From: Adiantum capillus-veneris
Taxonomy: Eukaryota > Streptophyta > Polypodiopsida > Polypodiales > Pteridaceae
Direction of reading: 5' to 3'
Length of the DNA: 64,000 nt
Assembly: GCA_014529385.2 (NCBI GenBank)
Contig: CM043963.1
Location: forward strand, 106,855,912-106,919,911
In this document: positions 35,255 through 49,351 of the stretch, piece after piece
Position numbering within the stretch: the first letter of the stretch is position 1
How the letters are laid out: every line of letters starts with the position of its first letter
The notes under the pieces: generated by a model
The model's database searches: none
Seen by the model: only the letters and a program-made list of their open reading frames with translations
Told to the model about the DNA's origin: nothing
Made by a program: the position numbers and the translations under genes

Positions 35255-35266
35255 GCTCTGATACCA
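35255..35266 (-). other. Primer-binding site of family B (initiator tRNA-Met)
   Basis: TGGTATCAGAGC on the minus strand, two bases from the LTR end at 35269. Confidence 0.92.
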
Positions 35267-35268
35267 GT

Positions 35269-35460
35269 TGAAGGAGTACGAGCGGAAGTGTGATGCGAGA
35301 GAGAGTGCGAGAAGAAGAGCACGACGATATGGTGAACTCGCTCTACTGTAATGTGTAGAGCATAGTGAGTTCTTATTAGGTTTTTACAAAAGAATATGTG
35401 TACATACCTGGCGGCCCGCCCACTTACCTGGGCGACCACATTGGGCTTTATACCCCAACA
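35269..35460 (-). repeat. 5' LTR of copia family B
   Basis: 192 bp, TGTTGGGG to CCTTCA on the minus strand. Matches 11516-11707 in length. Confidence 0.93.
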
Positions 35461-35608
35461 AAAGGAAGGTTTGCAAGAGAGAGATGGAGAGAGAGTCCTT
35501 TATTTATGAAGGGATCACTCATTTTGCTCAAATTGTGTTGGTGGATAAACTTGTTGCTCTTGACATAAGTTGTGATATTTGAAAGATGTTTTTGCCAAGG
35601 GAAGAATT

Positions 35609-35694
<86 letters not shown>

Positions 35695-36850
35695 CTTTTT
35701 GGGAATTTACTTTCGTGATTTCAAGAAAGCGCTTGCCAAAAAGTGCTCGCCATAAAAATACGTCTAGTTGAGTCAAGATCTCAATGGTATCTGTGAGGTT
35801 CCCAACCCCAGAAGATTGGGATGACTTGATAGATGGCCTTCCGTTATTCTCAAGTTCCATTGAAGACATCTTACTCCGATTTCACGAAGCAAAGATACAT
35901 ACAACAGAAGAGAGGAAGTCCTCTATCCATCATGATCGTGGTTGTAAGGGCATACATCACAATCTAGGTTGATAAATCTAAGGATTCTAATAGGAAGTAT
36001 TTCCTATATCATCAAGAAAAAAAAGAATACCATCGACATATTTAGAACCTATAAACAACGTTTTTTTGTTTTTTTATCCACGTTGAAGAGGCACGACCAT
36101 AATTCATAAACCCTAAATATGATATGAGACTCGTTCTTAACTAACTAGTAGTCTTGTGAAAAGTACCCGACTAATCGGGTCCATCTATACGTAGATATAG
36201 ATCCATTTGGATACTAGTCTCCCACTTTCCACACCGCACACCCATTCTTCTTGTTTTCTGATTACTACCACATTGTTTTACATGGTTCCTTTATTAATTT
36301 TGGATACAAGTTCTTCCATACATCCCTTCAAACATCACCAAAATGTAGCTTAGAGAAGATGAAGAAGCTCAAGGTACACAATAGAGAGTATGTATTGCTT
36401 AATGCACAATGAAAGATAAGTTAGACCTAGAGTGATGGGCGTATATACAATGCATCGGGGGAAAAACCTCCCAGTGAGGGAAAACATTCCCCGATAGTCC
36501 TAAGTGTGTTCACACAAATTGCTACCACATATGTGTGGTAACAGTCAAGGCTCATCTATGCTTATTAGTAGCAATGTTTTGCTTGTTGCATGATGTATAT
36601 AACTTCTTTGATCATTTGAAAAGATTCTTTAAGATCTTTGCTATACTTATCAACAACAACAAATATATTCCCAAGTGTCTTGACTATCAATGGGATCTTG
36701 GGTCCTCCTTCAATTACCTCGAAGGATGCCTTTCCTATATAAGTATGAACAGGGTTGTTGTATGTATACTCTACTAAGGATAAATTATTTTTCCATTGAT
36801 CTCTTTGATCTACTTCTGTAACATAGGCTTTAAGTATATCTATGACGATT
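35461..36850. other. Intergenic; (GA)n and an LTR-like remnant
   Basis: No gene. Holds (GA)n at 35611-35692. A block at about 36345-36545 (AAGTGTGTTCACACA, GGTAACA and neighbours) resembles 46608-46800, suggesting two relics of one dispersed repeat, perhaps an LTR. Confidence 0.4.
35611..35692. repeat. (GA)n microsatellite
   Basis: About 41 uninterrupted GA units. Confidence 0.97.
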
Positions 36851-36859
36851 AAATTTGCT

Positions 36860-39800
36860 ATCTCGCTTTGGCCTTTTTGGATGATAGACCGATGAGAAAT
36901 TCAACTTAGTACCCAAATTCTCAAAGAGATCCTTCCAAAAATTAATGGTCATTCTTGGATCTCTATTGGATACTATAGACATTGGTAGACCTATGCGATA
37001 AAGAGGGTTGCCATATGGTGTGCTTTAATAGTCTTTTTGATCGGTATAAACTGTGCTTGCTTGCTAAAATGGTCTACTATTGTCCTTATTCTTGTTCTTT
37101 GATCTCTATCGGATACTATAGACATTGGTAAGCCATGGTAGTTAAAGACCTATGAGATAAAGAGGGTTGCCATATGGTGTGCTTTAATAGTCTTCTTGAT
37201 CGGTATAAGCTACACTTGGTTGCTAAAATGGTCTACTATTGTCCTTATTCTCATATTTCCATGTATGGACTTGGGTAATCTAAAGATGAAATCCATGGTT
37301 ATACTTTCCCATGAGGAATCACATATAGGCAATGACTGAAGCAAGCCATGCTACTTTTCTCTATCATATTTTGTCTTTTGATATACAATGCATTTGGAAA
37401 CATAGTCCGAAATGTTTGGCTTCATTGTTGGCTAATAAAAGTATATCTCTACTCCCTTGAGAGTATCTTGAATCCCTCTATGTCCCGCAAAAGGTGGAAC
37501 ATGAAATTCATACAAAACCTTTTCATATAAACTGTGTGTAATGCATAATCTGTTGCCCTCATAGAGAAGATAATCATCTTTCACATTCCATGGTTCCTCT
37601 TTCTTTCCTAGTGCAATAGCTGACATTACATCTTTGAAGTATGGATCTATAGCGTAATCATTTATCGTAGAGGATAGATCATTGTGAGTAGCTATTGATA
37701 CAACATTCACTCTTGGCCTTCTTGAAAGTGCATCGGCCACTTGGTTGTGCTTACTAGCTATATGAGCAATATGAAAATTTAATTGTGAGAGAGTTTTTGC
37801 TCACCTCATTTTCTTATCACTTAATTTAGTTTGCATCAAAAAGGAGTTAAGAATTTGATGGTGTATGCTCAAAACAAATGGAGTGCCAGGAGATAATGCT
37901 TCCAAGCATCTAGGGCATGTAAGATAGCTAAAAGATCTTTTTCATATATGCCTAGATTTTTGTCTTGGTCATCCAATATCCTACTTTTGTATGCTATGAC
38001 ATGCCCTTCTTGAAGAAAAACAGCTCCAAGGCATTGTCCACAAGCATCACACTGGACCTCAAAAGGCTTTGAAAGGTTTGGTAATATTAGCAAGGCTTGA
38101 GAGGTAAGCTTTTCCATTAAAATTTAACAAGATTCACTTTGTTTTGCAATCCATACAGTCTTCTCAGTCAAATCATACAATGGGCCTGCTATGAGTGAAA
38201 ATGTTTCCATGAAGCATCTGTAGTATGCACGCTTTCTATAAAGCTTCTTAATTCGTGTAGATTCATTGGTATAGGCCATTCCTTTATTACTTGCAGGGTC
38301 CATTCGAATCCTGCTTGAGGGATGATATGACGTAAATACTGAATCTCTTTTAAGAAAAAAATACTTTTGTTTTGATTAATGTAAATCTTATTGTCTCTCA
38401 AACTTGAAATATTACCTGAAGATGTTGCTTATGTTCCTCAATAGTCTTTGAGTAGAATAATGCCGTTGAAGAACACTCCCGTGAAGCTTTGATAAGGTCT
38501 AAATAGCCTTTAGACCTCATCATTTGATTAAAGGTAGCCAGCGCATTGGTAAGTCCAAAAGGGACTCAAAAGGGAGTACCAAGAATTCATATATAGGCTA
38601 AAAGTTGTTCGAAATCTCGTCTTATGAATATCTTTAGGCACTATCTTTATTTGGTGATAGCCACTTTTGAGATCTATTCTACTAAAGTAGGTCGACCCTT
38701 ATAGGTAGATCCTTATAACTTATTTAATAGGTCTATTATCTTGAGAACATGACATCCATTCTTTATGGTTATCCAATTAAGCACCCAATAGTCCACACAC
38801 ATTCTATAAGTAGGTGGCCTATCTATTCTACTAAAGTAGGTGGACCCTTATAGGTATAGCCTAATAGGTATACCCTTATAGGTAGACCTTTATAGCTTAT
38901 ATTCTATCCTTGGAACAAGAAATCTATTCTTTATGGTTATCCACTGAAGCGCACGATAGTCCACACACATTCTATAAGTACCATCTTTCTTTTGTACTGA
39001 TAGAATGGGTGAACAAAATGGAGATGAACTAGGCTTGACCATCCCTTTTTCCACAAGCTCGTTCACTTGCCTCATAATCTCCTCTTGTTGAGCCGGTGAG
39101 ACTCAACATGGAGGCTTATTAGGAAGTGAGAATGAGTAGAAGTTCTATGGAATGATAATCTTGTCCCCTTTTGGAAGTAAATGTTATCTGTAAACACATC
39201 TTGAAACTCATTTAGGAAACTAGAAAGTTCTAATTCCTCCTTATTTTCATTTTTAAAATCATTAGGAACAAATGCACCTTTCTTAGACTCCTTGACAAAA
39301 ACTATGTAACAAGACAGAGAGCTTTTCATTACTTTGTCTAAAGTTTGAGCCTCTACAAGGGGTATAGTGTTGCCCGCACCATTAACATTAGTGTAACGTC
39401 CTTGCCTCGATAGGAAAAGAGGACTTTTCTCTTAGGAAACTTCATAGTGGGAGCCATGCAATCAAACCATGGTGCCCCTAGGATAACATCTTCATGCTTG
39501 AGTGGAGAGATGAAGAAATCTTCCTTATCAACATAACTTTTCACATAGAGCCTTAGCTTCGCAATCAACGGAGTGATTAAGACCTCTTGCCCTTTGAAAG
39601 CTCCATCTTCTTGTACCACATCTCCTATCTCGATGTCATGAATTCCTAGCTTGGTATCTAGCTCAACGGAAATGAAGTTGTGTGAGTAGGGACATGGTCA
39701 AACAATATGAAAGAATCATGCTCTCTTACTTTTCCCCAAGCATAACAGAGTGGTGCTCTTTTGCAATGGCCTTCCTCTTTTAGAGCTTCCACTTTTGTGG

Positions 39801-40060
39801 CTCTAGGAGGGTCATTATATTTGCTTCTCTTGGGACATGCATGGGAACTATGACCTTGCTCTCCACACCTGAAACACTTGTTATGCTTACAATAATGTTC
39901 AACCTCTTCAAGAGAAAAGTTATTTTTTACCTTTGTAGCCCTTTTCTTCCCCCTTTCCTTTGTTGTTGATGTTGTTAGCCTTGGGGGAATTATGCGTCCC
40001 ATTGTTCTTACCCTTTGGCTCAGTTAAGTTTCTTTGGATTTCATTGGCTTTGAGCTCCAT
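36860..40060 (-). mobile_element. Degenerate Ty3/gypsy element (gag to integrase)
   Basis: Minus-strand segments in the gypsy order: gag zinc knuckle CFRCGEQGHSSHAC (about 39870-39825), protease end DVILGAPWFDCMAPTMKFPK (about 39500-39440), reverse transcriptase start LVEKGMVKPSSSPFCSPILS and MCVDYRAL (39060-38930), later RT (ESVHTTDASWKHF, about 38210), RNase H FEVQCDACGQCLGAVFLQEG (about 38060-38000) and MADALSRRP (37740), integrase zinc end and PPFAGHRGIQDTLK (about 37480), then integrase core to about 36870. Frames break many times. No LTRs were recognised. Protease-RT-RNaseH-integrase order separates it from copia. Confidence 0.87.
36958..37260. repeat. Tandem duplication inside the gypsy integrase
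   Basis: Two copies starting GATCTCTAT(T/C)GGATACTATAG at 36958 and 37101 (143-bp offset). They also share CCATATGGTGTGCTTTAATA and ATGGTCTACTATTGTCC. The second copy has a short extra piece near its start. The offset is not a multiple of three. Confidence 0.85.
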
Positions 40061-40137
40061 GTCTGTGGGATTCTCACTTGTGTGCACCTTTCTCCTCTTT
40101 TCGAGCAGTTTTCATATCAGGTTCACGCACTCGTCAT

Positions 40138-41371
40138 GGCTGATAACAACACATATGTGTTCAAGATAAATGTTGTTGAGGATAAATAAGATGGGGACAA
40201 TTACCCAATGTGGGCTTACATGATGCAACATGTTCTTGTGTCAAAGGGTGTTTGGAATGTTGTGCAGTGCATTGATGTACGCCCTGGTTCTGAGGATACA
40301 TGAGATGTTGAGGATGTTTCAGATTTTGGTGGCAAGGTTGCTGTTGCCAAAGTTGTTTTTCCTATGGCTAAGCAAGCTCATTGGGATGCTAGACATGTGC
40401 AAGCTCATACATTGATTGCATTATCTTTGAAGCGCACTATTACTCCTCACATTCGCTCAACTAAATCTGCAAAACAGGCTTGGGATATTTTGACTGGTCT
40501 TTATGCAAGTCACAAAATGAGGTTAAAATTGCATTTTTGCGTAAAGAGCTGGAGTCGAAGATTATGCATGAGGAAGATCAAATGGACATTTTGCTAATAT
40601 CAAGGATATTAATGAGCATTTTATTTTTGCAGGTGAATTCATTTCTGACAGTTCCCTTGTGCAGACTATTCTTGATGCTTTGCCATATTCTTACCAAAAT
40701 TCTTTGCTTCTTACCTCTCATTGTGATTTTTTTTACCTCTCTTGAGGATATCCCTCATGGGAATTCAATCACTTGTGCCAAAAATGCCTCTTATCTGGTG
40801 AAAAGAGTGGAAAGATTGTGCCGATTGCTGCTCTGAATGGTGGTTTTTTCACACTTGTTGATGCACTTTATGTACCTAGGATAGAAAAGAACCTTTTATT
40901 GTATCTGCACTTGCTAGACTCGGTCTTGCTGTGAAATTTGTGGATGATAGATATACAAATCATAATCTCAGTTTTGGTGATGAAATTGTTGCAACTGGCA
41001 TTTTAAGTCGTGGACTGTATAAGCTTACTTTGTATGAAAGTATGGGCACAATTTTGCACATGTTGTTGTGGTTTCAAAGGCTGTTTCAGATGCAAAACTT
41101 TGGCATGCACGTTTTGGGCATCTAAATGTTGCCAGTTTGCTCCGTTTGTAGAAATCTAATATGGTTGCTTCTTTACTGCCTCTTGAAGCACCCGTGAAGC
41201 ATGTTTGCGAAGGCTATATTTTGGGGAAAATGTAGCATTCAAAGTTTCCAAAGGATGGTTCAATTAGGGCTACATGCAGGTTGTAGGTGTGCATAGTGAT
41301 GTTTGTGGACCCATGTAAACTTCATCCTTGGGCAATTACCTTTACTTCGTGACTTTCATTGATGATGTACG
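40138..41371 (+). mobile_element. Truncated Ty1/copia element (gag to integrase start), opposite in strand to its gypsy neighbours
   Basis: Plus strand: MADNNTYVFKINVVEDK, then an in-frame stop, DGDNYPMWAYMMQHVLVSKG (copia gag N-terminus), RHVQAHTLIALSLKRTITPH, SAKQAWDILTGLYAS, ISDSSLVQTILDALPYSYQN; then protease/pre-integrase pieces LNGGFFTLVDALYVPRIEKN, VDDRYTNHNLSFGDEIVATG, a degraded KLWHARFGHLNV, and VVHSDVCGPM near 41310. Stops and frameshifts abound. It ends at about 41371 against minus-strand gypsy sequence. No LTR seen. Confidence 0.85.
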
Positions 41372-42660
41372 TACTCTTGAACATCATGATCTAAGCCTGG
41401 CCAATAAAATTGCCGTAAAATTAAGGCATATGTCTTACAAATACCTGAATGACCGATGCTTGGACTATCGTGACACTCAAATAATATTTGGCGCCTAGTG
41501 TCTGAGTCCTTTGGCACACATACTCTACCCTTGTGGAGTAAGTAGCCAATGTCAATGGAAAAGTTCTACCATCACTTAAGCTCATCCTGAGTAGGGGTGG
41601 AGCATTGTGTGTTAGAGTTTTTATTTGTGCGTGCAAAAACATGTTGATCTGGCCGTGTAGAGACATGTGAGTGTGAAGGATCCCTTCTTAAAACTGCACT
41701 CAACACTTTATCATATGATTGATCTTGTGCATACTTGCCACGTAATGACTCCAAAAATTCACTTTTTATTTCCATGAAAGCAAGTGAATTAATCTGAGGC
41801 ATCAGGGTTAGTGCATCCACTACTACATTATATCGCCCCTTGCGATATCGTAGCTTACAATCATAATCTTGAAGGACCATCGCCTATCTAGCTTTACGAC
41901 CCTTCAAGTCCGTTTGAGTAGTAAACCATTTTATACTCTCATGATAAAAAACGACTTCAAACTCGGCACCATATAGATAGTGTCTCCACTTTCGTAAAAA
42001 GCGTAAACTATGGCATAAAGCTCCCTCTCATAGACATAATAATTCTGTTGAGCTCTATCCAACTTTTTACTTTTAAAGGCTATAGGTCTTTCCTCCTAGA
42101 GAAGTACTGCACCAATTGCTTTATCACTAGCATGAGTCTCTACCACAAATGGCTTAAGTGGGTCAATGATTGCTAGGATATGGCAGTGGATACAACTACG
42201 TTGAGTTGTTCCAAATTGCGTTGTTGGGCTTCTTCTCAAGAAAAGGTCTTAGCTTTTGCTTTAAGTTGATACGTCATAGGAACAATGATTTTGGCATAAT
42301 CACGGATATATTGTCGATAAAATACAGCCATGCCTAAGAATAGTTGAAGCTCCTCAACCGTTTTGGGATGTGGCGATTGAAGAATGGCAGCGACCTTATC
42401 AGTGTCCATATTGATGCCAAAATAAGAGATCACATGACCGAGGTAATGTATCTTTGTTTTACAGAAATCGCACTTGCTTGGCTTAGCATACAAGGTGTGA
42501 GTTCATAGCTGTTTGAACACTAATCGTAAGTGTTCTATGTGTTCATCTTCAGTCTTACTATAAATGAGAATGTCATCAAGGAAAACCACAGTAAATTTTC
42601 CAAGATAGGAACGTAGCAAAGCACTGTGCTAAGGTTTTACATAGGAGGTGAAAGTTTTAA
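41372..42660 (-). mobile_element. Second degenerate Ty3/gypsy body (RT, RNase H, integrase zinc finger)
   Basis: Minus strand: RT thumb/connection with CDFCKTKIHYLGHVIS and VEELQLFLGMAVFYRQYIRD (42480-42290), RNase H pieces (42200-41900), DYDCKLRYRKGRYNVVVDAL (41870-41810), and integrase HHCC with HDSPSIGHSGICKTYA followed by FYWPGL (about 41465-41385). It overlaps in content with 36.9-40.0 kb, so it is a separate copy, not the other half of that element. Many stops. Confidence 0.83.
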
Positions 42661-44486
<1,826 letters not shown>

Positions 44487-44789
44487 GCACCTCCCCGTCC
44501 CTCTCTCATGGCCCGTATGTGCGTCCCCCTTGCATGGGAAACCCTTTTCTTTATTTTCCGCCTGCATGAGAAATCTCTTTTCGTTATTTTCCACTTGCAT
44601 GGGAAATCCTTTTTATCTATTTGAAACCTAGCCCCTTAAGCCCTTATCACCAGTTCGGGACGATTCCCATGGTGGTTGGCCATGACCCCTAGTTGAGTGT
44701 AGTGTGTGCATGCCCCTAGACTATAGGATACATCACATGACCCAATGCCCCATTTTGCATCAATGGAAGTAGGAGCTAAGCCAAATCAT

Positions 44790-45990
44790 TGCTACATTGT
44801 GGATTGCAGATAATGGAATAAATCCAAGCATCTATGGGTGAGTATAGTCTCCTCTTCTCTCAGAGAAGAACATGTGTTTGTAATTGGGGGCAATGTGTAT
44901 AATGTAATGAATGAAGCGTCATTTTCCATATTTTTTCCATCCAATGACATGATGCATTGGCATTGTAGGAAAGTCTCATTCACCGTAAGGTTTACTACTG
45001 CATCATAAAGAAAGTGTGTTGCATCCCATCTTCCAAACCACTTGTTGATATCTTGCATCCATTCCAAGCTAAACATTTTGCTTCTATCAATCTTTTGAAC
45101 TTTTGTGGCTTCTCTCCCATGCAACTTTAGGAAGTCGATATGGTGAGTTTTGGTGCATCTTTATCATGCACTCCACAACTCTATCCATGACCATAACGTC
45201 AATGAGAGGTGGTCCCAACTCAAGGAGAAGGAGCATATAGGGTGTTTGCACCTTTACTTGGGAAAATTTTCTAAGAAACTGTTTTGAAGCATTTTCAAAC
45301 TTTTTCCAAATGGAGAAACTAATATTACCACCCCATACTTCCCCCCATAAAGAAGTGTATGTGTTACCAAAGGGTGTTAAAGAGGTATTTCTTAGGAATC
45401 CAGCATTTGATATCCCCTCATTGACACATGTTTTGAAATGCATCGTAGGCTCTCATGTTGGCTTCAAGACGATGGATATAGCACATTTGTGCCATTTTGT
45501 GACTAATTGAACCTCAAGGCCAAGTTATTTCAAACTTTCTATTACTTCAAGTGGCTCTTGATTATACATGATGCAAGGTTCCTCCTTGTTGAGAGTTTTC
45601 ATGATCATAACCTTTGTTTTGGAGGCATTCAAAATCAAACCACTATGCAAGCAAAAGTTTTCAAGGATGTCGTGAGCTTATGTATATCTTCTAGAGTATG
45701 GGCCAAAAGAACCGCATCACATGCATAGAGCAACATCGTGATAATAACATGACCACTAAGAACTTATTCAATCCTTTCTTCATGCATACTCAACAACCTG
45801 TGCTCTAACTCATCAATGCATTAGCCCAAAGAGAGCTAAAAGAGAGCACTCTTGTGTAACAACAATATTGCTTGAGAAATTTTTTGAAAGGAAAATATCA
45901 GGAAGAACCTCACCAACAAGATGTAATTGCTCGTCGAGATCTTTAACCTTTGTAAGATCCATCATGCACACTCCTCCCTTACATAGGCAA
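44790..45990 (-). mobile_element. LINE (non-LTR retrotransposon) reverse transcriptase relic
   Basis: Minus strand, high to low: a damaged QGCPLSP/LFG region (about 45870-45830), a degraded YADD block (CDAVLLAH-type, 45730-45700), HSGLILNASKTKVMI (about 45655-45610), IESLKYLGLEV (about 45540), then EVWGGNISFSIWKKFENASK and TPYMLLLLELG (45350-45200), which fit the C-terminal part of plant LINE RTs. The tail 45124-44792 (WMQDINKWFGRWDATH) continues the same product. Multiple frameshifts; no poly-A tail or target duplication found. Confidence 0.8.
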
Positions 45991-47007
45991 GCAATGTTTG
46001 CATCATTGTGTATGTTTCATTGTTTTTGTTGAGAGAATGTGTGGAGGAAATGAATGCTTTTAAAGCATATGCATCTCTAGCTCCCAACGCTCCCAACGTG
46101 CTTGCTCAAGGTAGGCAAAACAACTATAGTAGTAGAACTTCTAGAACCTGCAACTAATCTGGTACACCATAACCCTACACAATGTTCCAAAATGCGCTCT
46201 GCAATGAGAACATGTTACATCATGCATGCCCACAATGGGTAGTTCTCCCCATCAATTTTTTCTCAAAAGAAAGCATGCAAAAAACATCATTATTGTCAAC
46301 CATGGTCAGTGGACTGAACCTTGGTGCAAACGTTATATGAGGTAAAGCACACAAAAGTAATGTGTGCTATATAGCACAACCCTTAGAAGGTTACAAAGTG
46401 TTTGCTTTGCTAAAATCTATACCGCCTAAAAACTTGCACAAAGGCATGAACTTGCCCACCTAGTTTTGCCTGTAGCAAGAATGGAGGCCGAAATATCACT
46501 AAATATCACCTCGAATTGAGAAAGAGAGCTAAGAGGATTCCGGTAATGCTTTGAAGGATATCAAAGCCTCGTCCTATGCCAATTGTCAAAAATAGGGTTG
46601 CTGGAGAAGAAAAAGGAGAAGCTCAAGCAAGGGTACACAACCCAAGAAGTATATTGAGTTTGTTGATACAAGGATAAGGTTAGTCTGAGAATGAAAGGTG
46701 TATATATAATGGGGGAAATAATCCTTCCAATAAGGAAAAAAGTGCCTCGATGGTGGTAAGTGTGTTCACACACATTAGTACCATATTATGGTAACAATTA
46801 ACACCCAAAAATAGGTAAAATGGTAGACACTAAGCAATCTTGACCAACAGATGTGTAAACCAAGTAATTGGGAGCAATTGTGAACCGTTGGATAAAGCTA
46901 ATTTTCTCTATTTCTATTTACTAGGTAGCTACACCGTTTCTCTTGTTATGTAGGCCTACACATTCATTGTAGTGTGAAGTAGACCATGAAGTGCCAAGCG
47001 TGGCAGG
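45991..47007. other. Intergenic, upstream of the PPR locus
   Basis: No gene. The block at about 46608-46800 resembles 36345-36545 (see there). Promoter of the PPR locus presumably near 46900-47000; no motif assigned. Confidence 0.4.
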
Positions 47008-49348
47008 ATGGCGCTTCAGGAACTACAAATAAGCCAGGACCCATTGGAGGTGCAGAGAAGTAAGTTCTTGACCAACGGCTATGTCTTGTCGTCACACAGG
47101 GTCTTGCGACCCCAAACAGTCAAGCTCTCATGGAACCATGGAGAACCATCAAGAAGCAGATCTCCGAATGGAGACGTCGCTGCTTCATCTGCTGCTTCCC
47201 GTGAAATTGATGAGCTTGACTGCAGGGCTCTCTTGGACTCCATCAAAATTTGTGGCATCCAGAAGGACTTCTCCAAAGGTAGCAGATTACATGCCCAGAT
47301 TCTCAAACGAGGGTTTGCTGGATGCGATGTTATCTCTGCACCGCCCTTCTTCATATGTATCCTAAGTGCGGTGCTTTCTCAAAAGCCCAAGAAATTTTTG
47401 ATGAGCTTCCCAATCACGATATCGTCTCATGGAATGCTCTCATTGCTGGATATTCCCAGCAAGGTTTCGGCCATGAAGCATTGCGCTGCTTTGATCAGAT
47501 GAGACACGAGGGCTTCCATCCTGTTGCAGCTACCTATGTTTGCGCTTTGAAAGCTTGCGGCAGCATAGGAGCAGCTGGCAAAGGCGAAGAGATACATGCT
47601 GAAATTCGCAGACAGGGGCTATTGGGGAGAAACATAGTGCTAGGGACTGCATTGGTGGACATGTATGCTAGGTGTGGCGCTCTCGTTAATGTGCAGGAAG
47701 TTTTTGATGAGCTTCAGGCACAGAATACGGTCACATGGAATGTGCTCATCACTGGATATGCCCAGCATGGATTCGGTGAGGAAGCTCTACATTTCTTTGC
47801 AAAAATGAAAGAGAGTGGTCTGTCACCAAATGCCATCACTTTTGTTGGCACTTTGAAAGCCTGCAGCAACGTACAAGCAATTCAAAAGGGGGAGGAGATA
47901 CATAAAGAGATTGACAAGCAGGGCTTATTGCCAAAAAATGTTGTGTTACGTACGGCGTTGGTGGACATGTATGCCAAATGTGGGCTGCTTTCAAAAGCAC
48001 GAGAGGTTTTTGACCAACTCCCATCACGGGATGTAGCCTTATGGAACACGCTTTTGGCTGGTTATTCCCAGCATGGGCTCGGCAAGATGGCCCTTGACTG
48101 CTTCAAAAAGATGCGGGAAGAAGGCTTTTTTCCAGACGAAGTTACATTTGTTTGCATCTCAAAAGCTTGTGGAAGCATAGGAGCAATTGAAGCAGGTGAA
48201 GCGATGCATGCTGAGGTCCGAAGGCAAGGGCTCTTAAAGAATTCTGCTAGGCACTGCTGTGGTGGACATGTATGCCAAACTTGGTGTAATGGAAAAAGCA
48301 CAAGTAGTGTTCGATGAACTTCCAACCCATTCTGTGCCATCTTGGACAGCACTAATTGCTGGATATGCTCAGCATGGAAAAGGCAATGAAGCTCTCAGCT
48401 GCTTCAAAGAGATGCAAGATGAGGGCCATTTTCCAAACGAAATCACATTTTTCTGTGCTTTGAAAGCTTGCACTAGCATAGGAGCAATTGGTAAGGGTGA
48501 AGGTATACTTGTTGAGGTCAGCAGGCAGGGTTTGTTGAGGAAAAGTACTTCACTTTGCAATGCAGTTGTAGATATGTATGCAAAGTGTTGCATGCTTGCA
48601 AAAGCGAAGGAATCCTTTGATGAGCTTCCAACACGGGATGCGTCTTCATGGAATTCCCTGATCACAGGATATATAGACCATGGACTGTTTGATAAAGCCA
48701 TTGACTGTCTAGGAAAGATGCAAGATGAGGGTGTTGGACCTGATGCTGTCACTTTTGTCTGTATTTTAAAAGCTTGTGGCCACATTCAAGCACTCAAAAA
48801 GGGTGAAGAGATACATGCGGAGGTTCAAAGGCAAGGGTTATTGGACAAACATGGGATGTTGGCTACTACATTGGTTTACATGTACGCCAAATGTGGGGTA
48901 ATGGCAAAGGCACAGGAAGTTCAAAACCGTCTTTGATTTTTTCTGCAAAATGGTGAGGGAAGATGTAGAGCCCAATACGGTGACGTTTTCTGTTTTGCTT
49001 AATGCTTGTAGTCATGCAGGTCTAGTGGAGGAGGGGCAAATGTACTTGGACGTAATGTGCACGGTTTACAACATCACACCAACTAGAGAACACCATATCT
49101 GCATTGTTGACCTTTTCAGCCGTGCAGGGCAGTTTGATCAGGCAATAAGCATTATTGAGGAACTGCCACTTTCTGATGCTTGTCTGCTCCTGTCAGCGCT
49201 TCTGGGTGGTTGTCAAAATTGGGCCAACATGGAGCTTGGCAGAAGGGCCTTTGAGCATGCAGTCCTGCTAGATTCAAAGTATCCTGGGGCTTATGTGGGC
49301 ATGAGTAACTTATATGCCGCTTCTGGGATGCAAGAGGGAAGTGATTAG
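47008..49348 (+). pseudogene. PLS-class pentatricopeptide repeat (PPR) protein, frameshifted
   Basis: ATG at 47008 opens a basic N-terminus, then RALLDSIKICGIQKDFSKG and a long run of PLS-type repeats with six MYA(K/R)CG-like cores and FDELP(S/T/N)-type S motifs. The frame breaks near 47330 (one base lost in a T run), near 48245 (KNS to LGTAVVDMY), and near 48925, where part of a repeat is missing between AQEV and the CKMVRED block. The last part (48950-49348) has NACSHAGLVEEGQ, EHHICIVDLFSRAGQFDQA and ALLGGCQN, the E-domain-like end, and stops without a DYW domain. Family knowledge: such proteins bind organelle RNA for editing or processing. No intron signals explain the breaks, so it is most likely a pseudogene; sequencing error is less likely given three separate breaks. 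Confidence 0.9.
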
Positions 49349-49351
49349 TTA

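Larger units (their letters stand above)
29985..35460 (-). mobile_element. Full-length Ty1/copia retrotransposon, family B
   Basis: Two short LTRs (192 and 203 bp), iMet primer site, 1-kb leader, gag and a complete pol. Gene order and motifs resemble the Tnt1/Tork group of plant copia. LTRs differ by about three substitutions and one 11-bp insertion, so insertion was recent. No 5-bp target duplication was found: the left flank is TCTCT, the right flank AAAGG. Another copy fragment is at 11310-11707. Confidence 0.92.

Noticed and set aside
35586..35869. Arg-Glu and Ser-Leu repeat ORFs (also at 44174-44600, 58031-58279, 59948-60260)
   Set aside because: They are frames through (GA)n/(CT)n microsatellites with no start context or conserved flanks.
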